A DNA stretch of 64,000 nt from Cadophora sp. MPI-SDFR-AT-0126 (GCA_020747065.1 JAGMVK010000006.1:2418001-2482000); one strand, 5' to 3'. Positions 1 through 13,754 are shown, numbered from the stretch's first letter. Program-made: numbers and translations. The notes: generated by a model from the letters alone, not told the origin.

Positions 1-2904
1 TAATCCAGGCTTCAGATAGTAATACTGTAGTGTATCGATATACTTGATCGAGAGGCATGTGGAAGTTGGAGGAGATTTTGGGTTGGACACACGATTTGTG
101 CAAAGAATCGAAACGAGGGCAGTGGAAGTAGCTGGTAAAACCGTGCCTACATTTTCGGTGCCTTCTGAGATCGCTTTGAAGTTTACAAACCTTTCGGGAT
201 TCTGAGAAAGCTTAGGACTGCTTTCGTCGCATGTGTTGTGGTCACTCGAGTGGAGGTCTTCGGCAGGGAGGCAAGCTTTAATCTGCTGTCAGAAACAAGT
301 CAGCTTACTTTCTTCTGTAGATCTTCTCAACGTTAAATCGACGTGTAAGTATATTGCCAATGTCAGGCAGAAGAGTAGTGTGCTACTGATATCCACAGAA
401 GTGCTAAGCTCGGGGGTGTACTTACTGAACAGATGCCCATCCCAGAGCCGATCCCAGGGCCGATGGAGAAACTGAGCTGTCGACACTCAACTTCAGGGTC
501 TGCTTCGACAAGATTATATACTCTTCTAGATCTGCCAATCAATCGCAAGCACGTTCTAATTCAATCTTGCTGTTGTAGCCGAAGAAGGATTGTTCGGACT
601 CTTCGAGTTGCTAGAGTAGCGATCGAGACTGACGGGTCTTAAGCAAGTGCCCTTAGGAGAGACCAGAGGATATCGGAATAGAAAGCCAGCAATAGACCTC
701 TACTTCAGACTGCAACTCCTATAGAAGGAGGGAGTAGGTGGAGGCATACTTACTGTGTAGAGCAGATCTGGCAAAAAGCCAGTCGTGCAGGATTGAAAGA
801 GAAACTCGCAGCTCGCTGCTGAAGGTTCTTTGATAAATCTTCTAAAGAATGGGCACGCTTCAACAAGAATATCGCAAAGCAAAGAATTGATGGAAGCGGT
901 GATTTGTATTGTTGCGGTTGTGGTGCTAGTGGTTGTGTTGTGGGAAGAAAGGAATGTTGGTGGAAGGCGAGATGGACGAGAAGGTGACTGCCGATCGTGG
1001 AAAACTTTCGAAGTATTACTAGGGCTAAAGCCCTGGCTCGAATTCGAGGATTACAAATCTTTAAAGAGGTCATGATAAGTCCAATTGTCATGCATATTTG
1101 TCTTTGGCTAGTCTACTGCTGTTCAAAGTACTTCTGAGCTTGGGGCTAGCATGGAGATGAAGTTTGTCCAGCACAATTACTCTCAAAGGCAGACATTTTT
1201 CGAGTACCCACTCGTGTTCGCATGGAGTAATAACACTACTGTTAGGGCATATACAGCTGTTATTCATGATGTATTAAGCATCTTTGGGAGGGATCACTCT
1301 GGGCTGGTCAAATACAGTTGTGGCGTCTGGTGCCTTTGTGTCTCGAGAAGCTGCCCAGTGATATAGAATTTCGTCCGACTCACATGAGCAAAGCTTCAGC
1401 TGACAGCCATTGAAGAACATGCTATCCATCTCGTCTCTTGCCAACTACTGACCGACATCAAGTATTTGTTGCTTTGCTCAAATCTTTTGGTCCCTCCGAT
1501 AATGTGACTGACATCAAAGCTAGAGACATTGCCATGTAGAGATAAAGTATTGGTTCTGCCTTGTCTATTAGACAATGCCTTCCTTGGATAAGAGGTAGTC
1601 AGAAAAACAGTTTTTGCCCTTTGAGGAATTGGTTACTTCCATTACTTGCATCCATTACACGGGAAGTTTTTCTAGAATAACAGAACAGAGTCCCCACATC
1701 GGTTTTTTACTTTTATGACTTTGGGCCCAATCCTGAAAGTACAACTTCTGTTCATGTTTTGTCAATATATCTGACTCGTCGTTGGCAATGTTGATCGAGT
1801 TGTATGACAGCGGTACCCCACTACCCCGCATTTTCAGCCCCCAAACTCTGGACTTCGAGGCAGGACTTGTCTTACTTACGACTATGTTAGAGACCCAGCC
1901 TGTCTGCATATCTTTGATGACCGATTCAACATTAATCACCAGAAGAGGTAATCTCAACACATTATACAGCTCTCGTAGGTGATATTCCGTCAACACCACT
2001 AATTAGCTGACTAGGACAAGAATGCAGGTGGGAAGACTTCTAGACGATTGCTAGACGCAAACTGACGTGTTTAGACTCTGAGTGATAGTGCTTCTTTGCT
2101 ATGGAAGTAGTAGTCTCCGACTGCGTTCTGGGTGTTCATGGCCACGCCCTGGAAGTGAACGAACCGCCTTTGCGAATCGATCCCATGGGAAGATATAGGG
2201 CGAATTTATCTTACTTTAATACAAGATATCTTCAACAAGGCCTCAAGGCCTCTTTCTCGCAAAATCATAAGAGTAGTGGTTTCCGGATATAACAAATATT
2301 GCTCTTTCTATAGGAGTTCTCCACCCGCCTCAGCTAAAGTCAATGAAGTAGATGGTAGAAAGCTCACGTGACAGTCTTCAGTGAAGTCAGGAGGGCAGAC
2401 TCTTGGGGGATATGGTACTTTCTTCAATCAAGTACTTCATATGAAGTCAAACCACCAGGTCATCATCTTTGTATATCTACATCGAGAATAATATGTCGTC
2501 AGAATACACATTGAGGCTAGTTGGCGCTATTCCGGCTGTGGCTTGTGCGTCCCGAGCTCGGCGGCAAAGCTTTACCCTTCAACCAACGTTAATCATGACT
2601 TGATTCCTGCCAGCAATAGCAAAGGAACCCCACGACTTTCTTGTATGCTTATAGAATTCCCGCCAGGCAGATTTTGGATTCGACGGTGGACTCGGCGCTA
2701 GAATGGAAGGCAAGAATGAGATTCGTTAAAGAGCGGTCTGAACAACCCCACTACCTAGGAAACCATTTGTAGCTCTTAAACGCGAACCCAAAGAAGGAGA
2801 ATGTGGACCTGTCAGACTCCTTCCATATTAGACGCCTTGTCAAAAGATCTCCATCTCGTGTAGTATCATCGATACTCTTCACGCGACCTTTAGGGTCTTC
2901 AAAT
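1..2904. other. No convincing gene
   Basis: All open frames here are short, overlap on both strands and lack a recognisable domain or a run of exons joined by good splice sites. The stretch lies downstream of the first DUF6594 gene. It could hold decayed repeat DNA, but I see no terminal repeats or transposase motifs. Confidence 0.5.
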
Positions 2905-4419
2905 TTACGGCGTTGCTGGCCCAGTCCCCGCGCTGACATTCCCAAGAAACACCACCACAATCGCACTGTATCTACAATACTATCAGCAAGGAAGGATGAG
3001 GCTTTAGGGTCGGACTCACGTGGCGGTACTGACAAAGACTTTGTATACTTCGGCCCCAGTGACAACCGACACAACCGCAGAGAACAAGACAATGAAGATG
3101 GAAGCGGTTATGACCATCAACGAGCGACTCATGGGTATCAAGAACAACAGAAACACCGGAGCGAGAAGGATACAAACTGTGGTTAAGACCAAAAGAATGC
3201 CACCCCAGATCTTCAGAAGCGACGCAGAGTAGTACTCCACCTGACCTCCCTTGGTCTTCTCGCGCTCCGTGTCGGTGACAAGGTACGGCTTGAGATCAGG
3301 GTCAGCAATTTTCCGAAAGTACAGCTCCTGACCTGCAACCGTGCGAACGTACCTTCAAATACTTCCAGGGCCAGCTCTGGAGTCGATCTTGGAGAAATGT
3401 TTCGAAGTAGTTTGAACTGTTTCCATTGATGGTGACGAAGTCGTCCTCGTAGAGTATGAAGTCCCAGTACCCTCGGGCAAGCGGCTTGTTTTGCAAGATC
3501 CAGTGGTACAGTGATCTATGGGCTCGTTGAGGAGGTCGACCACGGGCTTGCATCTGAGCATGACGCTGAACAAGCTCGTCTATTCCAGCACATCAGACCT
3601 GACATTTGTCCAAGTGGACTGTGCAACATACCGTACTCCTTGAGCTTGACATCGATCTCGTCCATCAATTTGTTTTGCTCTTCATCCCAGCCTTCCTTGT
3701 GTTTGATTCGCCTCAAGCGATGGCCAGTTACCGGGTGATTCTCATCACTCTTGTCGAGTTCTGCAAGTCGCCTCTCTAGTTCTGTGAGCTCGACTTCGCG
3801 GTGGCAGATGAGTCGATTATGCAAAGTCTTGAAACCGCGGCAAATCTCGTAGTCGTCGTCGCTGGAAACAAATGCCGCAAGTCTTGGGAAGCCGTCGGGA
3901 GCTTTCTGGTCTTACGCACGACGTCAGTGTATTTTCATTTAGCATAAACAAATCGAAGCCCAACTTACAATCCTCTTTCCTCAGCTTGTGGTAGCCGTAC
4001 TGTTCGTACAGAAGCCTTTCTTCTGTTTTCTTCTCTTCTGCTGTTTTTCGAGAAGCAAAGGTTGTCGAAATGCGGCGAAGATTAATCTTCACGAAGGAAT
4101 CTGTTCACAGAAGCAAGGATATATTCAGCAAAATTTCCATTCCATACACTACAATCCTTTTACCTTTGAGCTCAGCGTCCTCCTGGACTTGGGGAAGCTC
4201 CTCGCCAGACCCAGAAACCAATACTTCGTTCGCTGTCCGGGCAGAGGGATATGCCGAAGTAGGAGGATGTTGGCCAGGAGTCGGCCGATGCCTCACCCCT
4301 TCGACGTCCATTCGGTCCAAAGGTAAGCCTTGTTCTTCTCTGTGTCTGTTAGCAGCGTCATCGTTCCTCGGCACCAGATGGAAGAGCCTATTGACAAAAA
4401 CCAGGAGATCCGCCATCAT
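2905..4419 (-). CDS. DUF6594-family membrane protein, copy 1 (possibly disrupted)
   Basis: The protein belongs to the fungal DUF6594 family, whose function is unknown. My model has six exons: 4419-4164, 4100-3969, 3910-3632, 3579-3353, 3327-3020 and 2971-2905, giving 422 residues with every phase consistent. After a variable N-terminus the conserved core starts near residue 135 with GFPRLAAF and a charged coiled-coil-like stretch (ELTELERRLAEL). The C-terminus has paired hydrophobic helices around LAPVFLLFLIPMSR, then the family ending YSAIVVVFLGN. It is therefore probably an integral membrane protein with a cytosolic helical domain. The fourth intron (3328-3352) would be only 25 nt, whereas paralogues carry 74-99 nt there. 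If it is not spliced, the frame shifts and the membrane helices are lost. The start at 4419 is the first of two adjacent ATGs; a further upstream exon cannot be excluded. Confidence 0.72.
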
Positions 4420-6276
4420 ATCAGTAGCAACAACCGGAACGGCAGCGATGAAGAGCAGGTGTGAGCCTCACAACATTCGAGATCACCTCCATCGCGAGCT
4501 TTGACGAGTGCTATTCTTTTCCCTCACCGCTGGGCTCTCTTGCTGCCCAGTTGGCAGCCGGTTCTGAGGCTGTTGTATGCCTAACGTGGTGCTGCGCAGA
4601 AGACAGGGCCGGCACAAGATGGCCGCACACCACCTCCAAAGTCGCGGACAAATGAGATCAACGCACATAAATACACTCGTCTAGCACTATCTCACTATGG
4701 CAAAACTTTGCTTTCGACTTTTCAACTGACGGGATTAAATATTGATAGGTTGGCAGATTGATTGGACAATTGTCTCGTACGGATCGGAGCATTTCCGGGG
4801 TATTTTGGGAGAGAAAATCTAGGGAACTGGCTCGGTGGGCATAGGACATCTTATAGAGAACCACCGCTATGGACTTGTGCTCAAAGCTGCTTAGAATGCC
4901 ATTGGATCGGCTCAACAGACGTGTGACACGGCACGCAGCCCAACTAGTTCATTCAGACGAGGCTCAAATTATAGGATCTTGAAAAATTCATTACTTTTAT
5001 ATCCTATCAACAAACGCTGAGAATCCCAGTCTAAATACTAGCTTCTGAAAGAAATTTTTACGTCGATGCATTTTCCAGACCAATGTCTATATTCTTGTGC
5101 CCACATTAATTCCCAGTCATTTCTCATTGCCTGGCCCAGAGATTTTTTGTTTTGTTTACTTCCGCTATGCATCCATGGCTGAACCCGTGACAGCCTCCAC
5201 CATTCGTTTTGCTTGTCATATGAAACCATGTATCTTTCAATTCGCTGTGCCAGTAGAGGAGCTTCCCTGGTCCCCTCCTGAAGAGCTAGTTTGGGTTCCT
5301 GACGACGTTTGTGTGGTCTCTGAAGTCTCTGGCGGCTCATTGAACACAGGATCCTGGGGACAGTCAGGAGGAACTAGCCCAGATCGACGATAGAAAAACT
5401 CACTTCTCCTTCAGGACCTGGCGGAACATAAGAAGGCATTTTGTGCTTCGCCCAAATGGTCACCCTCTTCCTTCCTACCCTGGTGTCACACAAGAGGATT
5501 TCCCACAAATATCCCACTGTCTAGACTTATTGTTCTCGCGAACTTGGTCAATAACTATGGTGTGGGAAGCTCTAGATAGTACAGTCGCTGGAAATTTGAA
5601 TGCGGGGCACAAGTGGGCTGTGGTGATATGACGGAAGACCTTGGAAAGCGTCAGTGAAAAGTACATTCAAAGTATCAGAGCTCGCATTTGTTACCCGAAC
5701 AGCACTCTCGTATGAATGCAGGTATGCAATGTCCTTCTTCCTCTAGACTCAATTTATCGAAGTGCCGGGAGTCCCCGTATCTTCCATGCACGTAAACCCC
5801 GGGTCGCCTCTCTTTCTCCACGAAATATTGGTCGTTTCGTTTCTCCAGCCGTCGCCTGGTGCTAATAGAATATAATCGCAAGACCAATCCCGAGCCTTCA
5901 ATTGATTTTCGAAAGGAAGATGGATAAGGGGGCTCAAATGGGCTTGGTGGGAATCGTCGTCACACAGACTGCCGCGAAGATACGATGCGCCACTTTAGTT
6001 GTGACTGATAGGGATCGTCTGTTCACTGCTTTGACCACCATCCGCCAGTGCTCCGCGCCGTATCAGCAAGGTTGGACTGCTGCATTCGCCCTCCTTTTTG
6101 CGGTGTGGACGGAGGTACAATTCCCATTGTGAGGCTGCCGAAACATAATTGAGCACGTCTTGCTGGGGTGTTTGTTGGTCACCGATCGCTGGCTTTCCCC
6201 CCGCAATCGCTGACGACCATTAGAAGAGCTGTGTTGTTGGGCAATTCGTAAATTCTGAGGAGTGTGTACGCCCTGC
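4420..6276. other. No convincing gene
   Basis: Several minus-strand frames at 5475-5937 have cysteines and an N-glycosylation-like stretch, but none links to a start codon and a plausible splice chain. I leave this stretch unannotated; it may contain decayed coding sequence or the 3' end of the gene to its right. Confidence 0.4.
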
Positions 6277-7166
6277 TCATGAGCAGACTTCCAAGCGTAT
6301 ATTCTGTCCAGTGCCGTCCAATTCTGTGGCGACAGCAATCGAACCCCCCTGCTGGTAATCATCCTCGACGTCCAAAAGAAAATCGCAGAACAAACCTTCT
6401 TTTGGAGAGAATACTTCAATGAAACTACCCACATGTACGCTTCCGATATGTTAAGAGATAGTTCATTTCTTGAGAACAGACTTCCTTCCTCGAATCGTGA
6501 TGGGGTTTTCACTGGCAGTGAACAGCCAATGATAGACCGAGCCAATGAGTCCAAGAACTTGAGTCGGCAGCATCCAGCAGAAAGGCGGACAGGCGCAATC
6601 CACAGAGTCACTTCTCTGGGCACATCTTTTCAACTTGGCCCGCTCGGAAAAGGGAAAGTCTCATGCCTCTTCGAAGCTGGAACAGGTTCTTGACAAGAAG
6701 CATTAAACCCAACATCAAACATTGCATCGTCGCTAGAAGGGCAGTGAAATGCCGCGGAGAAATAATGGGCAATCGACTCGAATGTGCACATCGAGCTGCC
6801 CCCAGAACCTCAAAGACGATGCGAACCACCTTAAATATGGCGAACAGCAGATACGGCGGACAGAAGGCGGGTCGAACCATGGACGGGATAGCTTGTGAAG
6901 CGAAACCCCCCAACGCCAAAGCGTCTTTGAAATACAAGGCTGGAAATACAAGGGTCTTGATGGCTTCACCAACATCGCAGCGGATCTGATCAAAAGAAAA
7001 CTCCACCATACCCGAGTGCGACGGGCCCAGAGTGGACAGCAGCATTGCCGCTGCTGCACGTCGCTGCATCAGTGCCACACTCCACGGAGCATTCTCGGTA
7101 TTGCCGTATCCTCTGACAACACCCTGACAAGAAACCGCGAAGTGGTAAACCTCGATGGAGATATTG
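6277..7166 (-). CDS. Hypothetical multi-membrane-segment protein (boundaries approximate)
   Basis: I do not recognise the family. A long minus-strand frame from about 7166 to 6610 encodes hydrophobic segments around ALYFKDALALGGFASQAI, PYLLFAIFKVVRIVFEVLG and LLATMQCLMLGLMLLVKN. A second frame at about 6600-6500 adds WMLPTQVLGLIGSVYHWLF, and a third at about 6390-6277 adds an acidic tail ending in EVCS. A donor at GCC-A/GTGAAA and an acceptor before GGTTTGTTC could join the last two in phase, but the join between the first two frames is not resolved, so a frameshift is possible. The 5' end is unknown: an acceptor near 7167 suggests at least one earlier exon, and a cysteine-containing frame at 7500-7630 is a weak candidate. 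The likely location is a membrane. Whether the gene is intact is uncertain. Confidence 0.4.
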
Positions 7167-10100
7167 CTCCGTCATCAGACTCAAGACCTGCGAGGAATTG
7201 GTGCTAACTAAGCCAGATTCTGGTAAATGTGCGTTGGTTTGAACAGAAGAAATAGAAAATCGCCAAGGAAAAGCAACAAGTATCGTCATGGGTCCTTCGT
7301 AGACTTGTGTGCCCCAATACAAGCTAAATACGCGGGAAAAAAAGAAAAAGCGGAAACTTACTGAGTCCGCGACCGAGACGTGTGCTGGTCTGATAATTGT
7401 CGAACAAGCTGAGTTGTTGGTACATTTGGGTCGGTCAGGAAAGAAGCTAAGAGTGGCGGGAGAAAAGAACAGGTGAAAGTGGAAGAAGGGGCAAGAGAGG
7501 CTACCCTTCTTTATATCTTTATTCGCAAGCGTCCGCCCGGCTCCTCTGTCAAACCTTGCAGTGGGACAGTCAAGGTTAGGGCCAGTATTGCAGACTACGC
7601 ACACACGTTCCATATTACAGGCATGCATCGTCCCCAAAATTGATCCGACCAGAAAGAAGGAGGTCAAAACTTATACTAGTGCTGGTTGCTTCGGCTTGCC
7701 TTGTCAATCGGCAGACCTGAGATATCAGCCTACGTGGCTACTTGGGAGACAACCATCACTATGGTTTGAGGGAATTTTGGACCACCCGCAGCAAGCGAAG
7801 CTACTTCCTCCCTCAAATCAGATCGCAAGTCTAGAATGTCACAACAAGCCTCCTGGACATGACCAATTACTGGTGGTGATATCAAAAGCCGCTTGCAACC
7901 AACTCGATGCATTAGAGGCGTTTCGCCCAATCAGAAGCTGATAGAGTTCAGCCATGTTGTCCCAAACGCGGGTCTTGATGCCGTTATATTGACAGTGGCT
8001 TGTAGGTTCGGGAGGGAGGAAAATCGAATTTACGCTAGAGCTAGATATTCAATAAAGCTTCAAGGGATATTCTGCACCCGTGGGCCGCTTATTCTTACTT
8101 TCTCTGTCACAGTCATCTCCAGCCAATGGTCCGCTTACCAGCGGCGAAGTAACTTCATGTCGGTTCTCTGGCCACTGAACTGAATACAATAGCCTGTAAG
8201 TTCCCGCTCTGATCGATGTAGTGCAGTCAGTTACTAAAACCCGGGACTCCGAAAGCTGTCTTGTCCTCAGACTCAGCTCAGCTTCTTTGCAACAAATCTT
8301 TATCCAGCTCGCATACGATCATGGGATATTCTTCAGATTCAGCTGATGAGCGTTCAAACCAGTCTTTATCTCACACTTCGCAGTCTCCGGAAACAATCCA
8401 GCCACAGAAATCGGCCATTTAATTGCAAAATAAGGAAACATGTCACATCCAGACGAAAAACAACAGAAGCCGATTTGACCAGCAATTAGGTCCCACAAGA
8501 AAGTACCATTGAGTCGCTGCAAACAAGAACATGTCACCATTCACCAGGCAGCCCATGCGTATCCAGTAAGTTATCTTCTAATAAGAGTAGTCTCTTTACA
8601 TCTTTTGCGGATCGGCACGGGAAGAGAACTTCAATACTGCATCCGATTTTAGACATTTGATCCAACAGCTAAACCTGACCGCAATATCTTCTCCCCATTG
8701 CATATGCAAGCTAATTAGAAGGTTTTCTGCAGGCGATCCCTCCTCTCCTTGTCCTCATGCGGTCGAAGTCGAGCACCGATTCTCCAAGAAAAGGCATTCA
8801 ATCTCTGAGCGCAAATAACCCAAAGACCTTCAGAATGCATGATATTCAGTGCAGTACATATTTACAATCCAAGCACAAGGCCGCTGTTGATGTTGGGAGC
8901 TTGCCTTGCATTACTGGCTGAAGGCGGAAGGAGGAAATTTGCCTTTCACGTCCAGTGGCAATTGCATCCCATTCGATATGAAGAACGCTTACCATTGCAG
9001 GCTAATGCCGAATGAACACTTACAATACTCATCTACACTTTGTTCAGAAAACAATCGCATAGATCTTCAGCCTCATCACTGCCACCCCTTCCTTGAGAAT
9101 AGCGCTCTGTTCTCCTTCGTCACTCCAGAGAGTCTTTTGAACGTCACCAACCCGATAGAATCGGAGCGTTGCCGTTATATAACAACGGTATGGATGCCGA
9201 AACACCCTGAACGTACGAATTACCATGTGGCTAGATACTCACCACGCATCATTGAGCTTGGATTGTGAGGACGCCGGACATACCGGATCAAGTGGGATTG
9301 ATCGAAGTAAGATAAGAAGAACTCGGATAAATGATAATGCGGAGATCTAGAAGCTACTACATGAGTCCCTCCACACTCAAAGTACTTTTTGCAGCTCTAG
9401 CTGGGCTTGATATCGAAGACCCAGCTGCCAAAAATGAACCTACTGGTCCAAAAGAACCAAACTGGTGCCGACCAGCTTCCTATGTATCTCATCTGCTATT
9501 TGTTTGGACTACAAGGATTGGTCAAGCAGAAGCAGCAAGGTTATGACACTCTGCAGAATGGCAAACGCGCTTGCAGATATGTGGATGCTGGACGACAAGC
9601 AAGCCAGAGTTTCAGCGATCCTTGCGGCCAAAACATTTCTCGATCAACACCTCCCCTGTCATTGAACCTCACAATGGCTGTTCCAGGACATGGAGTTGAG
9701 GAGCTTGGAAGTAACAACGTCATATGCAAGTCGAAGTTGTCTACAGAGTCTTGCCTCGCCAAAACTCGAGAACTTCTGTTGGTACGTCGCACTTGTGGAC
9801 TAAGAAGGAATATCACAACTCTTCATCATGGTCAGAAAACCGGAAGAGAGTTTTGAATAGACTGAATCCCATGGAAACTTTATCGCGGCTGTAGTTCAGA
9901 TTGGTCCTTTGCCAAATCTCGCCAACTTCTCCACTTCCGTCAGCAGGCCAACACAGGATCCATCTGGCAGGCGAAGTACTACGCAGCCCTAAATGGAAGT
10001 CACATACGTGCACGTTCGGATTCGATCTATGTGAAAGCTCACCAGGAATGGAATCCTGTTCCCATTGTCCTCAAGGCCAACTCTCGGATGTCGAAGGTAT

Positions 10101-11378
10101 GAACTCGCTTGCAGATGCAGAAGTAAACAATTTGCTCGCTTGGCGTAACATCTCATCTGATCTGGTCTTTCATTTACGGGGCAATGCAACACTCTGATTG
10201 CTACGCGATCGGTTGTGTAAGCTCCATCTTTGTAGCCCGCTCCATGTAATTGTTCTTATCGGCGTTCAGTGTTGATGTCATGGAGAGGTCATCAGTGAAG
10301 CCGCCGTTGGGTTCTTATCGAATTATTTTTGTTTATCTCTCTCTCACTTTTACGGATTTCGTATTCGTAAAAAGTCTTCACGAAGATGCTTATATGAAAA
10401 TCAATCTCTGGAAGTCGGATTCGCTATACTCACAACTTGGTTTTGGCTTTTTCTTTGAATATTTTAGAATTTCTCCTTCCACCACAGCTATGTTGACAAA
10501 CGATAGCTCTTGAGTGTTGCTTGCTATTTCATTTTCAATTCTAGTCTCTAATAGTTAAAATTACTAAGCGCCTGCTATTTACCTGCTGTATTCAATACTG
10601 CTGATGTTATGTTATACTTCTCTATGGAGTGTCGGTTTGACAACGGCCAATTGTTTACCTTTCTCCCATCTTCTATTTGAGCTTGTTTGATGAATTGAAT
10701 GGGGTATGTCTAGGCATGTATGGTTCTTCAGAATGTTTTTCAATATTCCTGAATACAACTCAGGTCCAACATCTGTCATGAAAGGAGGTTGCTGGCAGTA
10801 TCAGGAATGTCTCGTTCGTCTGTTTTGTGTGGGAAACTCAAACCTCGAGGAACAGGTCCTTCTGGGCACCGTCGAGCGTGTTGACCCGATTTATCTATAT
10901 TTATGATTCAATTCAAGGGAACTGCGATAGTTTCAAGAAGAATTAAACTGAACTTGTTCAACTGCATGTCAACATTTCCGAGGTGTAAATATTTGTCCAG
11001 TTACGGTTAGCTCGCAACACGTGATATTGCCCCCACTTTTCTTTTGTGTAACGACGTCCTCTCTCCCCTACGAGCCTGCCTCCGCATTCACAACATCCGT
11101 CGTCCCAAGATCCACATCTCACCTTGCCTTATGATACCAGCAGCTCACCAGATGTTCATTTGCGCGTGGCACTTCCTGTCATATTCGAGAGGCACGAAAA
11201 GCAGCAGTGCGGCAATTTGGTAGGGGCGATGGGTAAGCTGGAATTTTAGGCACCTAGAGAAGTCGGAATTACAACAGCAAAACATGGCAAGAAACAGGAC
11301 TCTTCTCCTCGACGGCAGCAGATGCACGCTTCCAACCCCTCCACGTCTTCTTCCCCAGAAATATCCCATCCAGGCCTT
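7167..11378. other. No convincing gene
   Basis: Only short overlapping frames occur on both strands, none with a recognised domain. The 7.5-7.65 kb minus-strand frame with several cysteines may be an upstream exon of the preceding gene, but it has no ATG at its beginning and no resolved splice link. Confidence 0.4.
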
Positions 11379-13013
11379 TCACATAGCGCTGCAAGTTCTC
11401 GCATCTCCGTCCAAATTCCCGAGGAAGGTAACCAGCACGGCTCCGTACCTGGTGTGGTTCAGCGTACAATATTAGATGGGAACATAGGGGATGGACTCAC
11501 GCGGCTGTCCCTATTAGGATCTCGTGGACCTTAGCCTCCGTCACGATGGACATAGTGATGGAGAATGCTAGAACGAACCCAAATACGGTCCCCGCCATGG
11601 TTTGACGCGACATAGACACAAGGAAGAGGAGCAGCACTGGAACGAGTAACATGCCTACGGCCAGTGCTACAGCGAGCGCCTTTATGAGGATTGCTAGGCG
11701 GCTTTTGGCATAGTGGTCCACCCATGGATCTATGGTCTTGAGGCGTTCTCGCTCTGGTTGCAGGAAGTTCTGAGGCACTTGTCAGCATGTGCCTTGTTTT
11801 CCATGATGACCTTCGCTTCATGTTCATCTAGCTTTACACATATTTCTGTTGGTATTGGAGGGCATCACCTTGAGACGAGACTTTGGCCACTGGTCGAGAT
11901 AGGTCTCGATGAAGTCGCCTAAGCGGGTTCCCTTCTCGCAATGCTTCGCAGCAGAAACGAAGTCATTCGCCTGGAATATGAAGGCATCTTTCCCTGGTGC
12001 GAGGGGCTTATTATTCCAAACCCAATTGAATAGCCCCAAGTGGTGGCGTTCCGGTGCCTGGCCGAGCGCGCGAACCTGAGTATCGCGCAACAGAAGATCA
12101 ACTGTACCCATCAGCAACGTGTGTGATGACTTATATCATCATTGGACCTTACAGTACTCGCAAAGCTTTCCTTGGACCTTTTCCATCAGTTCGCGTTGCC
12201 TGTTGTCACATCCTTCGAGGCCTTCAAATCCTCTGAGCCTTTTCTTCAGCAACGGGTCTGCCGCATCGCGTTTATCCAGTTCCTGCAATTTTTCTTCGAG
12301 CTCCGTAATCTCTATCTGAAGTTGAATCAGAGCTCGAGCCGAGAGTGTGCCAAATCTTCGGAAGACTGCGAAGCTATCATTGGAGTTTAGAAAATGCGCC
12401 AACTGCGGAAAGCCCTCAGGTAGGTCAACGTCTAGCAAACAAAGTCAGCCTGGCAGCAGAGATCGCTGTGGACGTTCACCAGACCTGTGCCGTATTTCAA
12501 CTCGCTATACCCATGACGGATATTGTATTGTCGCATTTCTTCTCGAGTCCGGCTTGAAAATTTCCCATGGAGAACCACATTGCAGAGGCCTTGCCACATT
12601 CCTTTGACAAGCGACTTGGGAACCTCATCTTCTGCTCCAGTCAGTTCGTTAAATCAATGGATCAAAGAGACCTTCTCTCTCCCGTCATCTATACCTTCTT
12701 CTTGTTCTGATGCACAGACGCCTTCGGCAGGCAGGTCTTGAGCTCCTGCCGGAATGATCTCGCTCGTTGTCTCGACAATTCTTCCGGACCGACCATCAAC
12801 CCCTCTATTTCTTACCCCAGAAGATGGCTGCATCGGTGGCGACGGCTCGGCTCGCTCGGCACTATCATGGTTCCCAGCGTAAGTATTAAGCGGTATCGAA
12901 AGAGGAAGCTGCTCAAGAACAGGAACGGTCTCGCCTGAGCAAAAACCGTGGTAGCCATGACTGAGAACTGGCTCTCTCACTGCACTCGCAGCGAAGCTCT
13001 TCCCTTTGCCCAT
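11379..13013 (-). CDS. DUF6594-family membrane protein, copy 2
   Basis: This is a second member of the function-unknown DUF6594 family and looks intact. Exons are 13013-12695, 12631-12485, 12431-12153, 12101-11869, 11769-11501 and 11448-11379, giving 438 residues with all splice phases matching. The N-terminal exon is proline/serine-rich and acidic. The core begins GFPQLAHFLNSNDSFAVFRRFG, followed by a charged helix (ITELEEKLQELDKRDAAD), the motif NWVWNNKPLAPG, and then hydrophobic helices around MLLVPVLLLFLVSMSR. It ends with the family signature GTAAYGAVLVTFLGN. I chose the ATG at 13013 (MGKGKSFAAS) because the longer frame upstream has no ATG. Internal exons of 147, 279 and 269 nt match copy 3 or copies 1 and 4 closely. 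The intron at 12432-12484 has a weak donor (GTCTGG), but its position is conserved. Confidence 0.8.
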
Positions 13014-13754
13014 TCTGCTACGTATAGATACTGCGCGTTTGTGGCCTGAAAGGTCAAGGCAACGGCTGCCCAATGTCTACGAAGGGGGGTGAGAATTGGT
13101 GTGGTGTGGTCGCTCTGAACGCACCGGACGAATCACGACGGCTTGGAGCAGCTGCGCTGCTGTTCCAACAAAGCTTTAATGCAAGGCTGCGACTCGGCAA
13201 TTTTGTTGATATTCTTACTTGTCTGGGATGGCTATGATGGATGTCGCTGATGGTTGCGCATTGTCACGCGCTGGGTATTTGTTGCGCAAGTGATTTTACG
13301 AGCGCTAAGAATGGGGGATGCAAGGGCGGTACTTATAGCCGCGGAATTCTGGGTGACATGTTCCCTGTACTTTGCTTCTCAGCCTGATGTGATTGATGTT
13401 GCTACTGCCACAGTGTTTTAAACAAACAAATTCTCAATATTCAGATTCTCAATGTTCAAATATATAAAATGTAAACATCGCCAGAAGTTGTCATTTAGAA
13501 TGCATATTTGAATGCCACAGAATCACAGCTTGGATGCAGTAGAAACGCATTTTTTTTTTAGTTACTCCTCGATTTGCTATGCCGAACAACTCAAGTAGCT
13601 AACACTCTCCAACGACTTCTCCTTGAGCCCAAAGAAACCAAAATTGAAGCAGCACATGGAGTCATATCAGTGCAGTGACGTTCTTCGGATCAACAATTGC
13701 GATGCCTCTCAGAAAACCCAAATTCGAAACTCATTCCAGAGCATTTCCAATTCT
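13014..13754. other. Intergenic, likely promoter of DUF6594 copy 2
   Basis: No coding frame is supported. The stretch contains a short A/T-rich tract near 13430-13480 and an oligo-T run near 13551-13559. It lies 5' of the copy 2 start and 3' of the next minus-strand gene. Confidence 0.4.

Noticed and set aside
433..642. Plus-strand 69-residue ATG frame (MPIPEPIPGP...)
   Set aside because: It is short, has no domain and no splice context, and competes with two minus-strand frames over the same bases.
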